NCBI RefSeq assembly: GCF_003423665.1
Contig: NZ_BFBY01000001.1
Coordinates: 186,001 to 250,000, forward strand
Length of the DNA stretch: 64,000 bases
DNA from: Lactobacillus rodentium
Lineage (GTDB): Bacteria > Bacillota > Bacilli > Lactobacillales > Lactobacillaceae
Reading direction: 5' to 3'
Part shown: positions 7,926 to 17,336 of the stretch, one piece after another
How positions within the stretch are numbered: the first letter of the stretch is position 1
Layout: every line of letters begins with the position of its first letter
Notes under the pieces: generated by a model
The model's database searches: none
Told to the model about the DNA's origin: nothing
Seen by the model: the letters and a program-made list of their open reading frames with translations, nothing else
Translations under genes and position numbers: made by a program

Positions 7926-8773
7926 TGATTGATTTAAAAAAGGCTGATGCAGCTCAAGTTACATTTTTAAATGATGCTTATCAACATAACAAAGTGGCTC
8001 ATGCATATTTGTTCGTTGATCCGATTCAAGAAGCGGGAATTGCCACCGCTTATTGGCTGGCTTGTCGTTTCTTGTGTAGTGGTGAAAATAAACCTGATGG
8101 AACTTGTAATAATTGTCAAAGGATTTTATCAGGCAATCATCCTGACGTATTCTTAGTCAAATTAGATGGAAAACAATCCTTGTCAATTGACCAAATTCGT
8201 CCCTTGAAGGCTGAACTTGCTAAAAGTCCAATTGAAGGAAGTCGCAGATTTTTTATTATTGAAAATGCTGAGAAATTAACATTAGCAGCTAATAATGCGC
8301 TACTTAATTTGCTCGAAGAACCAGTTGCACCGGTGGTAACGATTCTGGTTACTAATAACGAAAATCAAATTTTACCAACTGTACGATCACGTACGCAAAT
8401 ACTCCATTTTGAAGAAGAAGTGCAAAATAATCGGGCAGTTGAACTGTTAGAGTATGGATTAAATAGTAATGAAATTGCCGAATTAACTAACAGCGAAAAA
8501 ATCGAACAAGAAACTAAATATTTTTATCAAGAAATTAAAGAAAAAGATAATTTAGCTTTAGTAAGAGCACACCATTTAGCCGAAACAAATAGTACAGCGG
8601 AACAAAAATTTATCTTTTTTATTTTAAAAAAATTAGCACTAGCAGAATTACAAAAAGATACGACAAGATTAGCCGCAACTAAATTATTAGACTTATTAAT
8701 GCAATGTGATCAAATGCGTGCTAGTAATGTAAGCTTTCGTAATTGTTTAGACTATTTAGTCTTAAAATATTAA
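7925..8773 (+). CDS. holB: DNA polymerase III delta' subunit
   Basis: This 282-residue clamp-loader subunit has the AAA+ fold and works with DnaX and the delta subunit. A four-Cys zinc module is seen (CRFLC ... CNNC). SRC-like residues appear at the sensor position (VRSRTQ). The Walker A motif is degenerate, as is normal for delta', which does not hydrolyse ATP, so this is not a defect. It is somewhat shorter than Bacillus HolB. It overlaps darA by one base and is followed 32 bases later by yabA. Confidence 0.93.
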   Translation: MIDLKKADAAQVTFLNDAYQHNKVAHAYLFVDPIQEAGIATAYWLACRFLCSGENKPDGTCNNCQRILSGNHPDVFLVKLDGKQSLSIDQIRPLKAELAKSPIEGSRRFFIIENAEKLTLAANNALLNLLEEPVAPVVTILVTNNENQILPTVRSRTQILHFEEEVQNNRAVELLEYGLNSNEIAELTNSEKIEQETKYFYQEIKEKDNLALVRAHHLAETNSTAEQKFIFFILKKLALAELQKDTTRLAATKLLDLLMQCDQMRASNVSFRNCLDYLVLKY

Positions 8774-8805
8774 GCGGTATGATGTAATAAGGGTAGGTGA
8801 AGGAA

Positions 8806-9153
8806 ATGGATCCATTTTCACAATTAGCGCAACTACAAGAAGGTCTTGATGAGATGACCAAAACAGTTGCTGGGCTTAAAAATGATCTCTTAGATGTTTT
8901 AAAAGAAAATACTGAGTTAAAAGTTGAAAATCAATTATTGCGAGAAAAGATTAATAAATTAGATAAGAAAGAAGCAAGTGCTGCTTCAAAATCACAGGCT
9001 GGTTTAAAGTCTTTGCGTAATATTTATAATTCAGGCTATCATATTTGTAATATGTATTACGGTTCTCATCGTGATGAGGGAGAAGACTGCATGTTTTGTT
9101 TAGATATTCTAGATAATTTTGAAAATCATGCCCAACCACCAAAGAAGGATTAA
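8806..9153 (+). CDS. yabA: Replication initiation control protein YabA
   Basis: This 115-residue negative regulator of replication initiation bridges DnaA and the DnaN clamp in Bacillus. A long N-terminal leucine-rich coiled coil (about residues 5-55) supports tetramer formation. A C-terminal zinc module follows (HICNMYYG ... CMFC), the DnaA/DnaN binding part. ATG 8806 is chosen because GGTGAAGGA gives a correctly spaced ribosome site. A GTG at 8797 would add three residues. In Bacillus ricT lies between holB and yabA; here nothing does. Confidence 0.92.
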   Translation: MDPFSQLAQLQEGLDEMTKTVAGLKNDLLDVLKENTELKVENQLLREKINKLDKKEASAASKSQAGLKSLRNIYNSGYHICNMYYGSHRDEGEDCMFCLDILDNFENHAQPPKKD

Positions 9154-9155
9154 TT

Positions 9156-10013
9156 ATGCAAGTTCAAAGTAGTTTTAAAGATGACAAAGTTGGTCATCTT
9201 TATTTAGTACCAACACCCATTGGTAATTTAGAAGATATAACTTTAAGAGCTAAGCGGATTTTAAGTGAAGCTGATTATGTTGCTGCTGAAGATACTCGAA
9301 CAAGTGGAATATTATTAGAAAAAATTGGTGTGCATAACCATATGCTTTCTTTTCACAAGTATAATTCTAAAGAGCGTGCTCCCGAATTAATAAAGCTTTT
9401 GAAAGCAGGGAAAAATATTGCTGAAATTTCCGATGCAGGGATGCCAGTAATTTCTGATCCTGGTTATATTTTAGTGCAAGAATGTATCAAAAATGATATT
9501 CCAGTTGTTCCCTTACCAGGTCCTTCAGCTTTTGCAACGGCCTTAATTGCATCTGGTTTTGATGCTCAACCATTTACTTATTATGGCTTTTTACCGCGCA
9601 AAAGTAGCGAACAAAAAGAATTTTTTGAGCAAATGAAACCAGCACATGCAACCTCGATTTTTTATGAAGCACCACACCGCCTGAAAAAAACACTTAAAAC
9701 TTTAGGTGAAGTAATGGGTGACAGCCGAAAAATTGTTTGTGCTAGAGAACTAACTAAAATTCATGAAGAATTTATTCGTGGAACAGTTAAAGAAGTAAAT
9801 GAATATTTTGCTGAGCACGATCCTCGGGGAGAGTTTGTTGTTTTAGTTTCTCCTAATGAAGAACAAGAAGAAGTTCTTTCTTGGCAAGAATTGATTAAAG
9901 AAGTTGATGCTTTGGTTGCTCAAAATATTTCTAAAAAAGATGCAATTAAACAAGTGGCTAAATCAAATAAAGTTTCAAAAAATGAACTTTATGATCAATA
10001 TCATCAACAATGA
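9156..10013 (+). CDS. rsmI: 16S rRNA (cytidine-1402-2'-O)-methyltransferase
   Basis: This is a 285-residue member of the tetrapyrrole-methylase-fold family, subfamily RsmI (YraL), which 2'-O-methylates C1402 in the decoding centre of 16S rRNA. Diagnostic motifs are LVPTPIGNLEDITLRA near residue 20, AAEDTRTSG, EISDAGMPVISDPG and PLPGPSAFATALIASG. The C-terminal region (ISKKDAIKQVAKSNKVSKNELY) looks like the helix-turn-helix tail of Gram-positive RsmI. It starts 2 bases after yabA and ends 9 bases before the thioesterase gene, so tmk to the thioesterase looks like one transcript. Confidence 0.95.
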   Translation: MQVQSSFKDDKVGHLYLVPTPIGNLEDITLRAKRILSEADYVAAEDTRTSGILLEKIGVHNHMLSFHKYNSKERAPELIKLLKAGKNIAEISDAGMPVISDPGYILVQECIKNDIPVVPLPGPSAFATALIASGFDAQPFTYYGFLPRKSSEQKEFFEQMKPAHATSIFYEAPHRLKKTLKTLGEVMGDSRKIVCARELTKIHEEFIRGTVKEVNEYFAEHDPRGEFVVLVSPNEEQEEVLSWQELIKEVDALVAQNISKKDAIKQVAKSNKVSKNELYDQYHQQ

Positions 10014-10022
10014 GGTGAATAA

Positions 10023-10754
10023 ATGAGTGCTTATAAATTGAAACATAAAATCACCTTTTCCGATGCTGATGAACAAGGTCGCATTAGATTATCGGTGTTA
10101 ATTAATTATTTAATGGAAACTTCTAATCGACAGTTAGCAAAGGAAAATGCTAGTGTAGAAGATTTTATTAAAAGAGGAATCGGCTGGGTAGTACTTGATT
10201 ATCATTTTGAAATTGAACGTTTACCACTGGCTAATGAAACGGTAACTTTTTTGGCCGACGTTGCAGGTTACAACCGCTTTTTTGCCTATCGTGATTTTAA
10301 GGTAATTGATGAGCAAGGACATGATATTATTGTAGCTCATAGTCAGTGGGTCATTTTAGATCTTAAAGAACGCAAAATTAAAGAGGCAGATCCTAAATTG
10401 ATGGAGAGTTTTGATAATTATGAACTTAAAAAGATGCCTCGTTTTAAACGTGTGCGACCTTTAAAAGAATTTGATGTAGAAGCAGATCAAACCTATCGCG
10501 TTAATTATTATGATCTGGATACTAATCATCATTTGACCAATTCACGCTATTTTGATTGGATTATTGATTCATTACCACGAGAGTTTCTCGATAAACATCA
10601 ACCACGAGTTTTAGATATTTGCTTTAAAAAAGAAATTCATTATGGCGAAGATGCCTTAGCTCACGTTAAATTAGATCCAGAAAAATTGGTTTCAAAACAT
10701 GAAATAGTTCATGGGAATGACATTGCTACTCTAGCAGAAATCACCTGGACTTAA
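10023..10754 (+). CDS. Acyl-ACP thioesterase (FatA/FatB-type)
   Basis: This 243-residue double hot-dog enzyme hydrolyses acyl-ACP to free fatty acid. N-terminal hot-dog half: KHKITFSDADEQGRIRLSVL. Second half: NYYDLDTNHHLTNSRYFDW, holding the Asn-x-His catalytic signature (N-H-H-L-T-N). WVVLDYHFEIERLP is typical of bacterial members. In lactobacilli such enzymes are annotated as oleoyl-ACP hydrolases; the chain-length preference cannot be read here. It begins with GAGGTGAATAA before the ATG, 9 bases after rsmI. Confidence 0.9.
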   Translation: MSAYKLKHKITFSDADEQGRIRLSVLINYLMETSNRQLAKENASVEDFIKRGIGWVVLDYHFEIERLPLANETVTFLADVAGYNRFFAYRDFKVIDEQGHDIIVAHSQWVILDLKERKIKEADPKLMESFDNYELKKMPRFKRVRPLKEFDVEADQTYRVNYYDLDTNHHLTNSRYFDWIIDSLPREFLDKHQPRVLDICFKKEIHYGEDALAHVKLDPEKLVSKHEIVHGNDIATLAEITWT

Positions 10755-10796
10755 GTCAATATCCGCATTTATCATGTTTTTAGGAGGCTTGCTTTA

Positions 10797-11312
10797 TTGA
10801 ATAAAAGAAACCTTACCTTAAAAAGATTAGTGTTATTAGCTGTTTTGGTAGCTATTAATATAATCTTTCAAAAAATATCCTTTGGGCCGGCCTATCTAAA
10901 AATTGGTCTTGGTTTCATTGGTCTAACACTATTGGGATATTACTTTGGCCCTTTTTGGGGTGGAATTGGAGCAGGAATAAGTGATTTGGTAATGGCGTCA
11001 ATTTTTGGCGTTGAGGGAGGCTTTTTTCCGGGATTTACGATTTCGGCAATTATTTCCGGGGTAATATATGGTTTTTTCTTTTATCATAAGCCCGTAAAAG
11101 TTTGGCGAATTGTTGTAGCAAGCTTATTAGTAACTATAATTGTTAATATCTTACTGAATACTTATTGGCTACACTTGCTCTACGGCTTAAATTTAAAGGC
11201 AGCATTTGCACAAAGGCTAATAAAAGAATTAATAGTACCTTGGATTCAAATGATAGTTATTTATCTAGTTTTAAATGCCCTTCAACGTGTTAAAATAATA
11301 GATAAATTCTAA
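10797..11312 (+). CDS. folT: ECF transporter S component, probably folate (FolT)
   Basis: This 171-residue, six-helix membrane protein is a substrate-binding (S) component of a group II energy-coupling factor transporter, using a shared EcfAA'T module encoded elsewhere. The N-terminal basic stretch with LAVLVAINIIFQK, then GPFWGGIGAGISDLV, and especially NTYWLHLLYG near residue 125 are features of FolT proteins. The start is TTG 10797, preceded by AGGAGG with 9-base spacing. Substrate assignment is moderately sure. The 42-base gap upstream is too short for a THF riboswitch. Confidence 0.78.
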   Translation: MNKRNLTLKRLVLLAVLVAINIIFQKISFGPAYLKIGLGFIGLTLLGYYFGPFWGGIGAGISDLVMASIFGVEGGFFPGFTISAIISGVIYGFFFYHKPVKVWRIVVASLLVTIIVNILLNTYWLHLLYGLNLKAAFAQRLIKELIVPWIQMIVIYLVLNALQRVKIIDKF

Positions 11313-11328
11313 AGAGAAAGAATATGTT

Positions 11329-12072
11329 ATGAAAATATTAAGTATGACAACTGCAACCAATCACCTTAGTGTGGCGCTAACGGATGGACAAAAAGTGATT
11401 GCAGAAAAAAATGAAGAAGATCAAAGAAACCATAGTGAGCATCTCGATCCGATGATTACGGCAATTTTAAAAGAAAATAAACTTAAACTTGCTGATATCG
11501 ACCGTTTTGCAGTCGCCCAAGGACCTGGTTCTTATACAGGCTTGAGAATTGGTATTACTACAGCTAAAATGTTTAGTTCAATTTTGCAAAAAGATTTGGT
11601 GGGAATCTCAACTTTAGCTGCTTTGGCTAATGGAATTCCAGAAAAAAATGCCGTCATAGTAGCAGAGATAGACGCACGTAATAACAATTTCTTTGCTGGC
11701 GCTTATCTTAAAACAGAAAATGGTGTCGAGAATATTATTCCCGATGGACACTATGCACTCGATGAACTTTTGAAACAAGTTCATAATTATGCAGTAAAAA
11801 ATCAGCAAGAGGTTATTTTTGTTGGTAGTGATATGACGCCTTATGATGAGCAGGTAAAAAGTCAATTGGATAATCTACAGTATCGGCAATTGACTGGAGA
11901 AGTAAATCAAGTGCATGCAAAAAATATTGGTTTACTTGCACAAAATGCACCTGCAGTAGATCCAGATAAAATGGTTCCTCAATATTTGAGAAGAACCCAA
12001 GCGGAATTAGATTGGCATAAAAAGACAGGAAAGGCATATGGCTCTGATAGCGACTATGTTGAAGAAGTTTAA
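11329..12072 (+). CDS. tsaB: tRNA threonylcarbamoyladenosine biosynthesis protein TsaB
   Basis: This is a 247-residue member of the ASKHA/TsaD-like fold, a dimerising partner required with TsaD, TsaE and TsaC for t6A modification at position 37 of ANN-decoding tRNAs. The start MKILSMTTATNHLSVAL, the motif HSEHLDPMI and AQGPGSYTGLRIG are diagnostic. TsaB itself lacks catalytic activity. It opens the tsaB-rimI-tsaD cluster; tsaE is not in the window. The end overlaps the predicted rimI start by 35 bases. Confidence 0.95.
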   Translation: MKILSMTTATNHLSVALTDGQKVIAEKNEEDQRNHSEHLDPMITAILKENKLKLADIDRFAVAQGPGSYTGLRIGITTAKMFSSILQKDLVGISTLAALANGIPEKNAVIVAEIDARNNNFFAGAYLKTENGVENIIPDGHYALDELLKQVHNYAVKNQQEVIFVGSDMTPYDEQVKSQLDNLQYRQLTGEVNQVHAKNIGLLAQNAPAVDPDKMVPQYLRRTQAELDWHKKTGKAYGSDSDYVEEV

Positions 12073-12610
12073 TTACTTCTTTCACCAGCCAGAAATAGAT
12101 CTCACTTTTCCTTCATATGCATTACGTTTGAATGGTCAAACATTGCAAATTATGAAAGCAAGTGATGAAAATATTTCAGATCTCTTAATTTTAGAAGAAC
12201 AAGTTTATTCTGGAAAAACCCCCTGGAATAAATTTTCATTTGAAAGTGAATTAAAAAAACATTCAAATTCTATTTATTTAGTTGTTTATGAAAGCTCTAC
12301 TCTAGTGGCTTTCGTTGGCATGCGCCTGCAAGCTCAAGAAGGCCATATTACCAATATTGCTGTCAAACCTTCTTATCAACATCAAGGAATTGGGACATAT
12401 TTACTCAATGCGATGATTGAACTTGCGCGCAAGAATCATGCTGTCCAAATGACATTAGAAGTTAGAGTAGATAATGATAATGCAAAAAGTGTCTATCAAG
12501 GCTTAGGGTTTAAGCCGAATTTTGTAAGAAAAAATTATTATGTTAGTGAACATGTTGATGCTTTAAGTATGATCAAAAAATTAACTGACCGGGAAGGAGA
12601 GGAGTGTTAA
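12038..12610 (+). CDS. rimI: RimI-type N-alpha-acetyltransferase (GNAT)
   Basis: This 190-residue GNAT acetyltransferase of the RimI family classically acetylates the N-terminal alanine of ribosomal protein S18. The acetyl-CoA site is [20 protein letters not shown], and [20 protein letters not shown] is the usual C-terminal signature. About 45 extra residues precede the GNAT domain. Start 12038 lies within tsaB and has a good AGGAAAGG site; an ATG at 12056 is possible but has no site. The gap to tsaD is one base, so co-translation is likely. Confidence 0.88.
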   Translation: MALIATMLKKFNYFFHQPEIDLTFPSYALRLNGQTLQIMKASDENISDLLILEEQVYSGKTPWNKFSFESELKKHSNSIYLVVYESSTLVAFVGMRLQAQEGHITNIAVKPSYQHQGIGTYLLNAMIELARKNHAVQMTLEVRVDNDNAKSVYQGLGFKPNFVRKNYYVSEHVDALSMIKKLTDREGEEC

Positions 12611-12611
12611 A

Positions 12612-13664
12612 TTGACGACAAAAAAGAAAAACGTTAGAATTTTAGCATTTGAAAGTTCATGTGATGAAACTTCAACGGCTGTAATTAAAAATGGACGTGA
12701 AATTGAAAGTTTAATTGTAGCCACTCAAATTAAAAGCCACCAACGATTTGGGGGAGTAGTGCCCGAAGTCGCTAGTCGTCACCATATTGAAGTAATTACC
12801 CAAATTACCAAGGAGGCTTTAGCTGAAGCAAAAGTTAATTGGGATGACATCGATGCAATTGCGGTTACTTATGGACCAGGTTTAGCTGGTGCGCTTTTGG
12901 TTGGTGTAAGTGCAGCCAAGGCTACTTCAATGGCTACTGGTATTCCTCTAATTGGGGTTGATCACATCATGGGACATATTATGGCAGCGCAATTAAAAGA
13001 TGAAATTGAATACCCTGCTTTAGCTTTACAAGTCTCTGGTGGTCATACTGAAATTGTTTTGCTTAAAGATCCAACTCATTTTGAAATTATTGGTGATACG
13101 CGGGATGATGCAGCTGGAGAAGCTTATGACAAAATTGGACGTGTGCTTGGGGTAAATTATCCTGCAGGTAAAACGATTGATGAATGGGCACACAAAGGGA
13201 AGGATACCTTTAATTTTCCACGGGCAATGATGGAAGATGATGATTATGATTTTTCATTTTCAGGATTAAAGAGTGCCTTTATCAATACTTGTCATCATGC
13301 AGATCAAATTCATCAAGAATTAAATAAATATGATTTAGCTGCAAGCTTCCAAGCATCTGTAATTGATGTCTTGGCCCATAAAACTATGCGAGCAATTAAG
13401 GAATACCAACCTAAGACTTTTATTTTGGGTGGTGGGGTTGCAGCTAATCAAGGATTGCGTGACCGCTTGAACCAAGAAATTAACAAGCTCCCAGCCGAGC
13501 AGAAACCAAAAGTTATTTTACCTGAACTTAAATTGTGTGGGGATAATGCGGCAATGATTGGAGCTGCAGCCTACAATTTATACAAGGAAGGAAAATTTAG
13601 TGATGAACATCTAAATGCTGATCCATCACTTGAACTCCCATATGCTGAGCACATGTTAAAATGA
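12612..13664 (+). CDS. tsaD: tRNA N6-adenosine threonylcarbamoyltransferase
   Basis: This 350-residue catalytic subunit transfers the threonylcarbamoyl group to A37. The metal-binding motif HIMGHIMA (HxxxH) lies near residue 118; [12 protein letters not shown] at the N-terminus and [14 protein letters not shown] near the C-terminus form the ASKHA nucleotide site. The start is TTG 12612 behind AGGAGAGGAG. It ends the tsaB-rimI-tsaD unit with a strong terminator. In Bacillus the next genes are ydiF (ABC-F), moaC and rex; here the ABC-F gene is 15 kb away. Confidence 0.96.
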   Translation: MTTKKKNVRILAFESSCDETSTAVIKNGREIESLIVATQIKSHQRFGGVVPEVASRHHIEVITQITKEALAEAKVNWDDIDAIAVTYGPGLAGALLVGVSAAKATSMATGIPLIGVDHIMGHIMAAQLKDEIEYPALALQVSGGHTEIVLLKDPTHFEIIGDTRDDAAGEAYDKIGRVLGVNYPAGKTIDEWAHKGKDTFNFPRAMMEDDDYDFSFSGLKSAFINTCHHADQIHQELNKYDLAASFQASVIDVLAHKTMRAIKEYQPKTFILGGGVAANQGLRDRLNQEINKLPAEQKPKVILPELKLCGDNAAMIGAAAYNLYKEGKFSDEHLNADPSLELPYAEHMLK

Positions 13665-13669
13665 CATCC

Positions 13670-13703
13670 AAGAACTTCTAAGTAATTTAGAAGTTCTTTT
13701 TTT
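13670..13703 (+). terminator. Terminator of the tsaB-rimI-tsaD unit
   Basis: The 12-bp stem AAGAACTTCTAA/TTAGAAGTTCTT with a short loop is followed by seven Ts. Confidence 0.93.
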
Positions 13704-13724
13704 AGTATTTAAAGGGTTAAAGTT

Positions 13725-13761
13725 TATAATAGAGTTGAAAGAAAAAGTGGAAACGCTTTTA
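13725..13761 (+). promoter_or_regulatory. -10 box and weak cre-like site before the membrane protein gene
   Basis: A perfect TATAAT is at 13725-13730; no clear -35 is seen. About 20 bases later TGGAAACGCTTTTA (13748-13761) resembles the CcpA operator with one C-to-T mismatch to TGNAANCGNWNNCW, placed in the early transcribed region. The operator is tentative. Confidence 0.45.
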
Positions 13762-13773
13762 GGAGGCTATATT

Positions 13774-14406
13774 ATGGATAATGATCAAAAATCGACGAAA
13801 TTAAGTTATTGGAGATGGATGGTTGAATCATGGCGTCATCCGATGGGAATGGAAGCAAATGCAAGTCATGGTTTTGGAATTTGGACTTTGATTTGGGAAG
13901 ATATTATTTTGTTCTGGGGCTTTGAAGTAGCAGGCGCAAGCATTATTAATGCTGTTTTTCCTGGTGCAATTGCTCAACAACTAAGTACAGAAGTAAATAA
14001 ATTCTTATTTACTTTGATGATCTTGATTTTCTGTTTTCAAATTGTAACTGTGCTCTGTTCTATGGTGGGACATTTATTTGTTTTTGGCTCAGGATCAATT
14101 GGTAACTTTTGGGGTTACGTTAACAAAGTAATGCAAGCAAGTAACTGGAATATTTGGATTTCAATTGTTGGTTTTATTTGCTTACTATTTACTTCAAACC
14201 TTGGTTTTGTCACAGTGGGATATTATTTAACTTTGCTATTCTGTGCATTCTTTGGTCTTGCTGCTTTTGTTAATGTATTACGTGGTGAGCCTGAAAATAA
14301 GCCAGTAAAACATGATACCTTTTATGGAGCTTTAATTTATGTAGTACTTTTGGGATTTGCTTATGCTATCTTAATTGCATTATTTAGAGTTGTTTTAAGC
14401 TTCTAA
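13774..14406 (+). CDS. Polytopic membrane protein, family not recognised
   Basis: This is a 210-residue protein with about four or five hydrophobic helices and a hydrophilic N-terminus (MDNDQKSTKLSYWRWMVESW). The region before the first helix is Trp/His-rich. The last helices flank a charged loop (RGEPENKPVKHD). I do not recognise the family; no transporter or enzyme signature is visible. ATG 13774 is chosen because AGGAGG lies 8 bases before it; an upstream TTG at 13735 lies downstream of TATAAT and lacks a site. It is monocistronic between two terminators. Confidence 0.8.
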   Translation: MDNDQKSTKLSYWRWMVESWRHPMGMEANASHGFGIWTLIWEDIILFWGFEVAGASIINAVFPGAIAQQLSTEVNKFLFTLMILIFCFQIVTVLCSMVGHLFVFGSGSIGNFWGYVNKVMQASNWNIWISIVGFICLLFTSNLGFVTVGYYLTLLFCAFFGLAAFVNVLRGEPENKPVKHDTFYGALIYVVLLGFAYAILIALFRVVLSF

Positions 14407-14429
14407 AGTTAAGTTAACAATATTTTTGG

Positions 14430-14464
14430 AAGAACTATTCTTACTTTTGGAATAGTTCTTTTTT
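14430..14464 (+). terminator. Terminator of the membrane protein gene
   Basis: The stem AAGAACTATTC/GAATAGTTCTT with a 9-base loop is followed by a T run. Confidence 0.92.
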
Positions 14465-14477
14465 AATGTTCGTATTT
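14465..14477 (-). promoter_or_regulatory. PurBox-like site 1 upstream of purA
   Basis: AATGTTCGTATTT is the complement of AAATACGAACATT. It fits the PurBox consensus AWWWCCGAACWWT except for one C (A here). It lies about 100 bases before the purA -35 box. Confidence 0.5.
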
Positions 14478-14556
14478 TTGAAATTATAACTATAAATAGT
14501 AATTATTAATTTATAGAAATCACAAAATAAGAACTATCAAGTTCAATATCTTTAAA

Positions 14557-14569
14557 AATGTTCGTAAAT
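14557..14569 (-). promoter_or_regulatory. PurBox-like site 2 upstream of purA
   Basis: AATGTTCGTAAAT has the same single deviation from the PurBox as site 1. It sits 92 bases downstream of site 1 and directly upstream of the purA -35 hexamer, as expected for PurR control. Confidence 0.55.
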
Positions 14570-14573
14570 TCCA

Positions 14574-14602
14574 TTGACTTAAGTATATCGTCTTGTTACA
14601 CT
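14574..14602 (+). promoter_or_regulatory. purA promoter
   Basis: TTGACT (14574-14579) and TACACT (14597-14602) are separated by exactly 17 bases, a strong sigma-A type promoter. The leader to purA is short. Confidence 0.8.
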
Positions 14603-14628
14603 AGGAATCGGTTTTAGAAATAGTTTAA

Positions 14629-15933
<1,305 letters not shown>

Positions 15934-15936
15934 TAA

Positions 15937-17232
15937 ATGCTTGAACGTTATACTCGCCCGGAAATGGGCAAAGTTTGGACAGATGAAAATCGTTATCATG
16001 CTTGGTTAAAAGTTGAAATTGCGGCAACCAATGCTTGGGCAGAACTGGGTGAAGTACCAGCAGAAGATGCTAAAAAAATTGCCGAAAATGCTAGTTTTAC
16101 AGCGGAAAGAGTGGCCGAGTTAGAGGCAATTACGCATCATGATGTGGTAGCATTTACCCGTACTGTGTCTGAAAGTCTTGGTGAAGAAAAGAAGTGGGTT
16201 CACTTCGGTTTAACTTCTACTGATGTAGTAGATACAGCCCAAGGTGTACTTTTAAAAGAGGCTGATGAAATTATTCGTAAAGATCTAGCCGAGTTAAAAG
16301 AGACGATTGCACAAAAGGCTCGTAAATATAAAGATACAGTTATGATGGGTAGAACTCATGGTGTGCAAGCAGAACCAACTACTTTTGGGTTAAAGCTTGC
16401 ACGTTGGTATACCGAACTTGAACGCGATATTGAGCGTTTTGAACATGCGGCTAAGGGAGTAGAATCAGGTAAGATTTCTGGTGCTGTAGGAACTTTTGCT
16501 AATGTTCCACCAGAAGTTGAAACCAGCGTTTTAAAACAATTAGGTTTAACCCAGCAACCGGTTACTTCACAAGTTTTACCACGTGATTTACATGCTGAAT
16601 ATATTGCTATGCTTGCTTTGATCGCTACAAGTATTGAGAACTGGGCTACTGAAATTCGTTCTTTACAGCGTTCAGAAATTCATGAAGTTGAAGAACACTT
16701 TAGAGCTGGGCAAAAAGGTTCCTCTGCAATGCCTCACAAGCGTAACCCAATTGGCTCAGAGAACTTATGTGGCATGGCCCGAGTAGTGCGTGGTAATATC
16801 GTAACTGCTTATGAGGATGTGGCGTTATGGCATGAAAGAGATATTTCTCACTCAAGTGCAGAAAGAGTAATTTTACCGGATACTACGATTGCGATTGACT
16901 ATATGCTCCATCGTTTCAACAATATTTTGACTAATTTGGATGTCTTTCCAGAAACGATGCTTAAGAATATGAATCGAACTTATGGTTTGATTTATTCACA
17001 AAGAGTTTTATTGAAGTTAATTGATGAAGCAGGATTATCACGTGAAAAAGCATATGATATGGTACAAAAATTAACTGCTAAATCATGGAATGAGCAATTA
17101 CAATTTAGAGATTTAGTTGAAAATAGTGAAATTATGAACTATTTGTCTAAAACAGATATTGATGATGCCTTTGATTATCATTATCATTTACGACATGTGG
17201 ATGAAATTTTTAAAAAATGTGGTTTAAATTAG
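15937..17232 (+). CDS. purB: Adenylosuccinate lyase
   Basis: This 431-residue fumarase/aspartase-fold enzyme acts twice in purine synthesis, splitting SAICAR to AICAR and adenylosuccinate to AMP, each time releasing fumarate. The superfamily signature GSSAMPHKRNP near residue 262 carries the flexible catalytic loop serine. HFGLTSTDVVDTAQ and MMGRTHGVQAEPTTFG hold the other active-site residues. It begins 3 bases after purA and ends at a clear terminator. Confidence 0.97.
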   Translation: MLERYTRPEMGKVWTDENRYHAWLKVEIAATNAWAELGEVPAEDAKKIAENASFTAERVAELEAITHHDVVAFTRTVSESLGEEKKWVHFGLTSTDVVDTAQGVLLKEADEIIRKDLAELKETIAQKARKYKDTVMMGRTHGVQAEPTTFGLKLARWYTELERDIERFEHAAKGVESGKISGAVGTFANVPPEVETSVLKQLGLTQQPVTSQVLPRDLHAEYIAMLALIATSIENWATEIRSLQRSEIHEVEEHFRAGQKGSSAMPHKRNPIGSENLCGMARVVRGNIVTAYEDVALWHERDISHSSAERVILPDTTIAIDYMLHRFNNILTNLDVFPETMLKNMNRTYGLIYSQRVLLKLIDEAGLSREKAYDMVQKLTAKSWNEQLQFRDLVENSEIMNYLSKTDIDDAFDYHYHLRHVDEIFKKCGLN

Positions 17233-17261
17233 GATCAGGCCGAAAGGGTCTGGTCCTTTTT
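17231..17261 (+). terminator. Terminator of purA-purB
   Basis: The stem AGGATCAG/CTGGTCCT extends through GCC/GGT with a GAAA-type loop and is followed by five Ts. Confidence 0.9.
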
Positions 17262-17336
17262 GTTGTATTAACCGGAAAAAAAGGAATAAAATCAGGGTGA
17301 GAGAACAATTAATATTAGAGATGAGTAATTAAAAAA

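Noticed and set aside
7925-8773. Missing Walker A in HolB as evidence of decay
   Set aside because: The delta' subunit normally lacks a working P-loop; the zinc module and overall fold pattern are intact.
10755-10796. Folate (THF) riboswitch before folT
   Set aside because: Only 42 bases separate the genes, too few for the aptamer.
12038-12072. tsaB-rimI overlap as a sequencing error
   Set aside because: Both frames are complete, and a good ribosome site supports the overlapping start.
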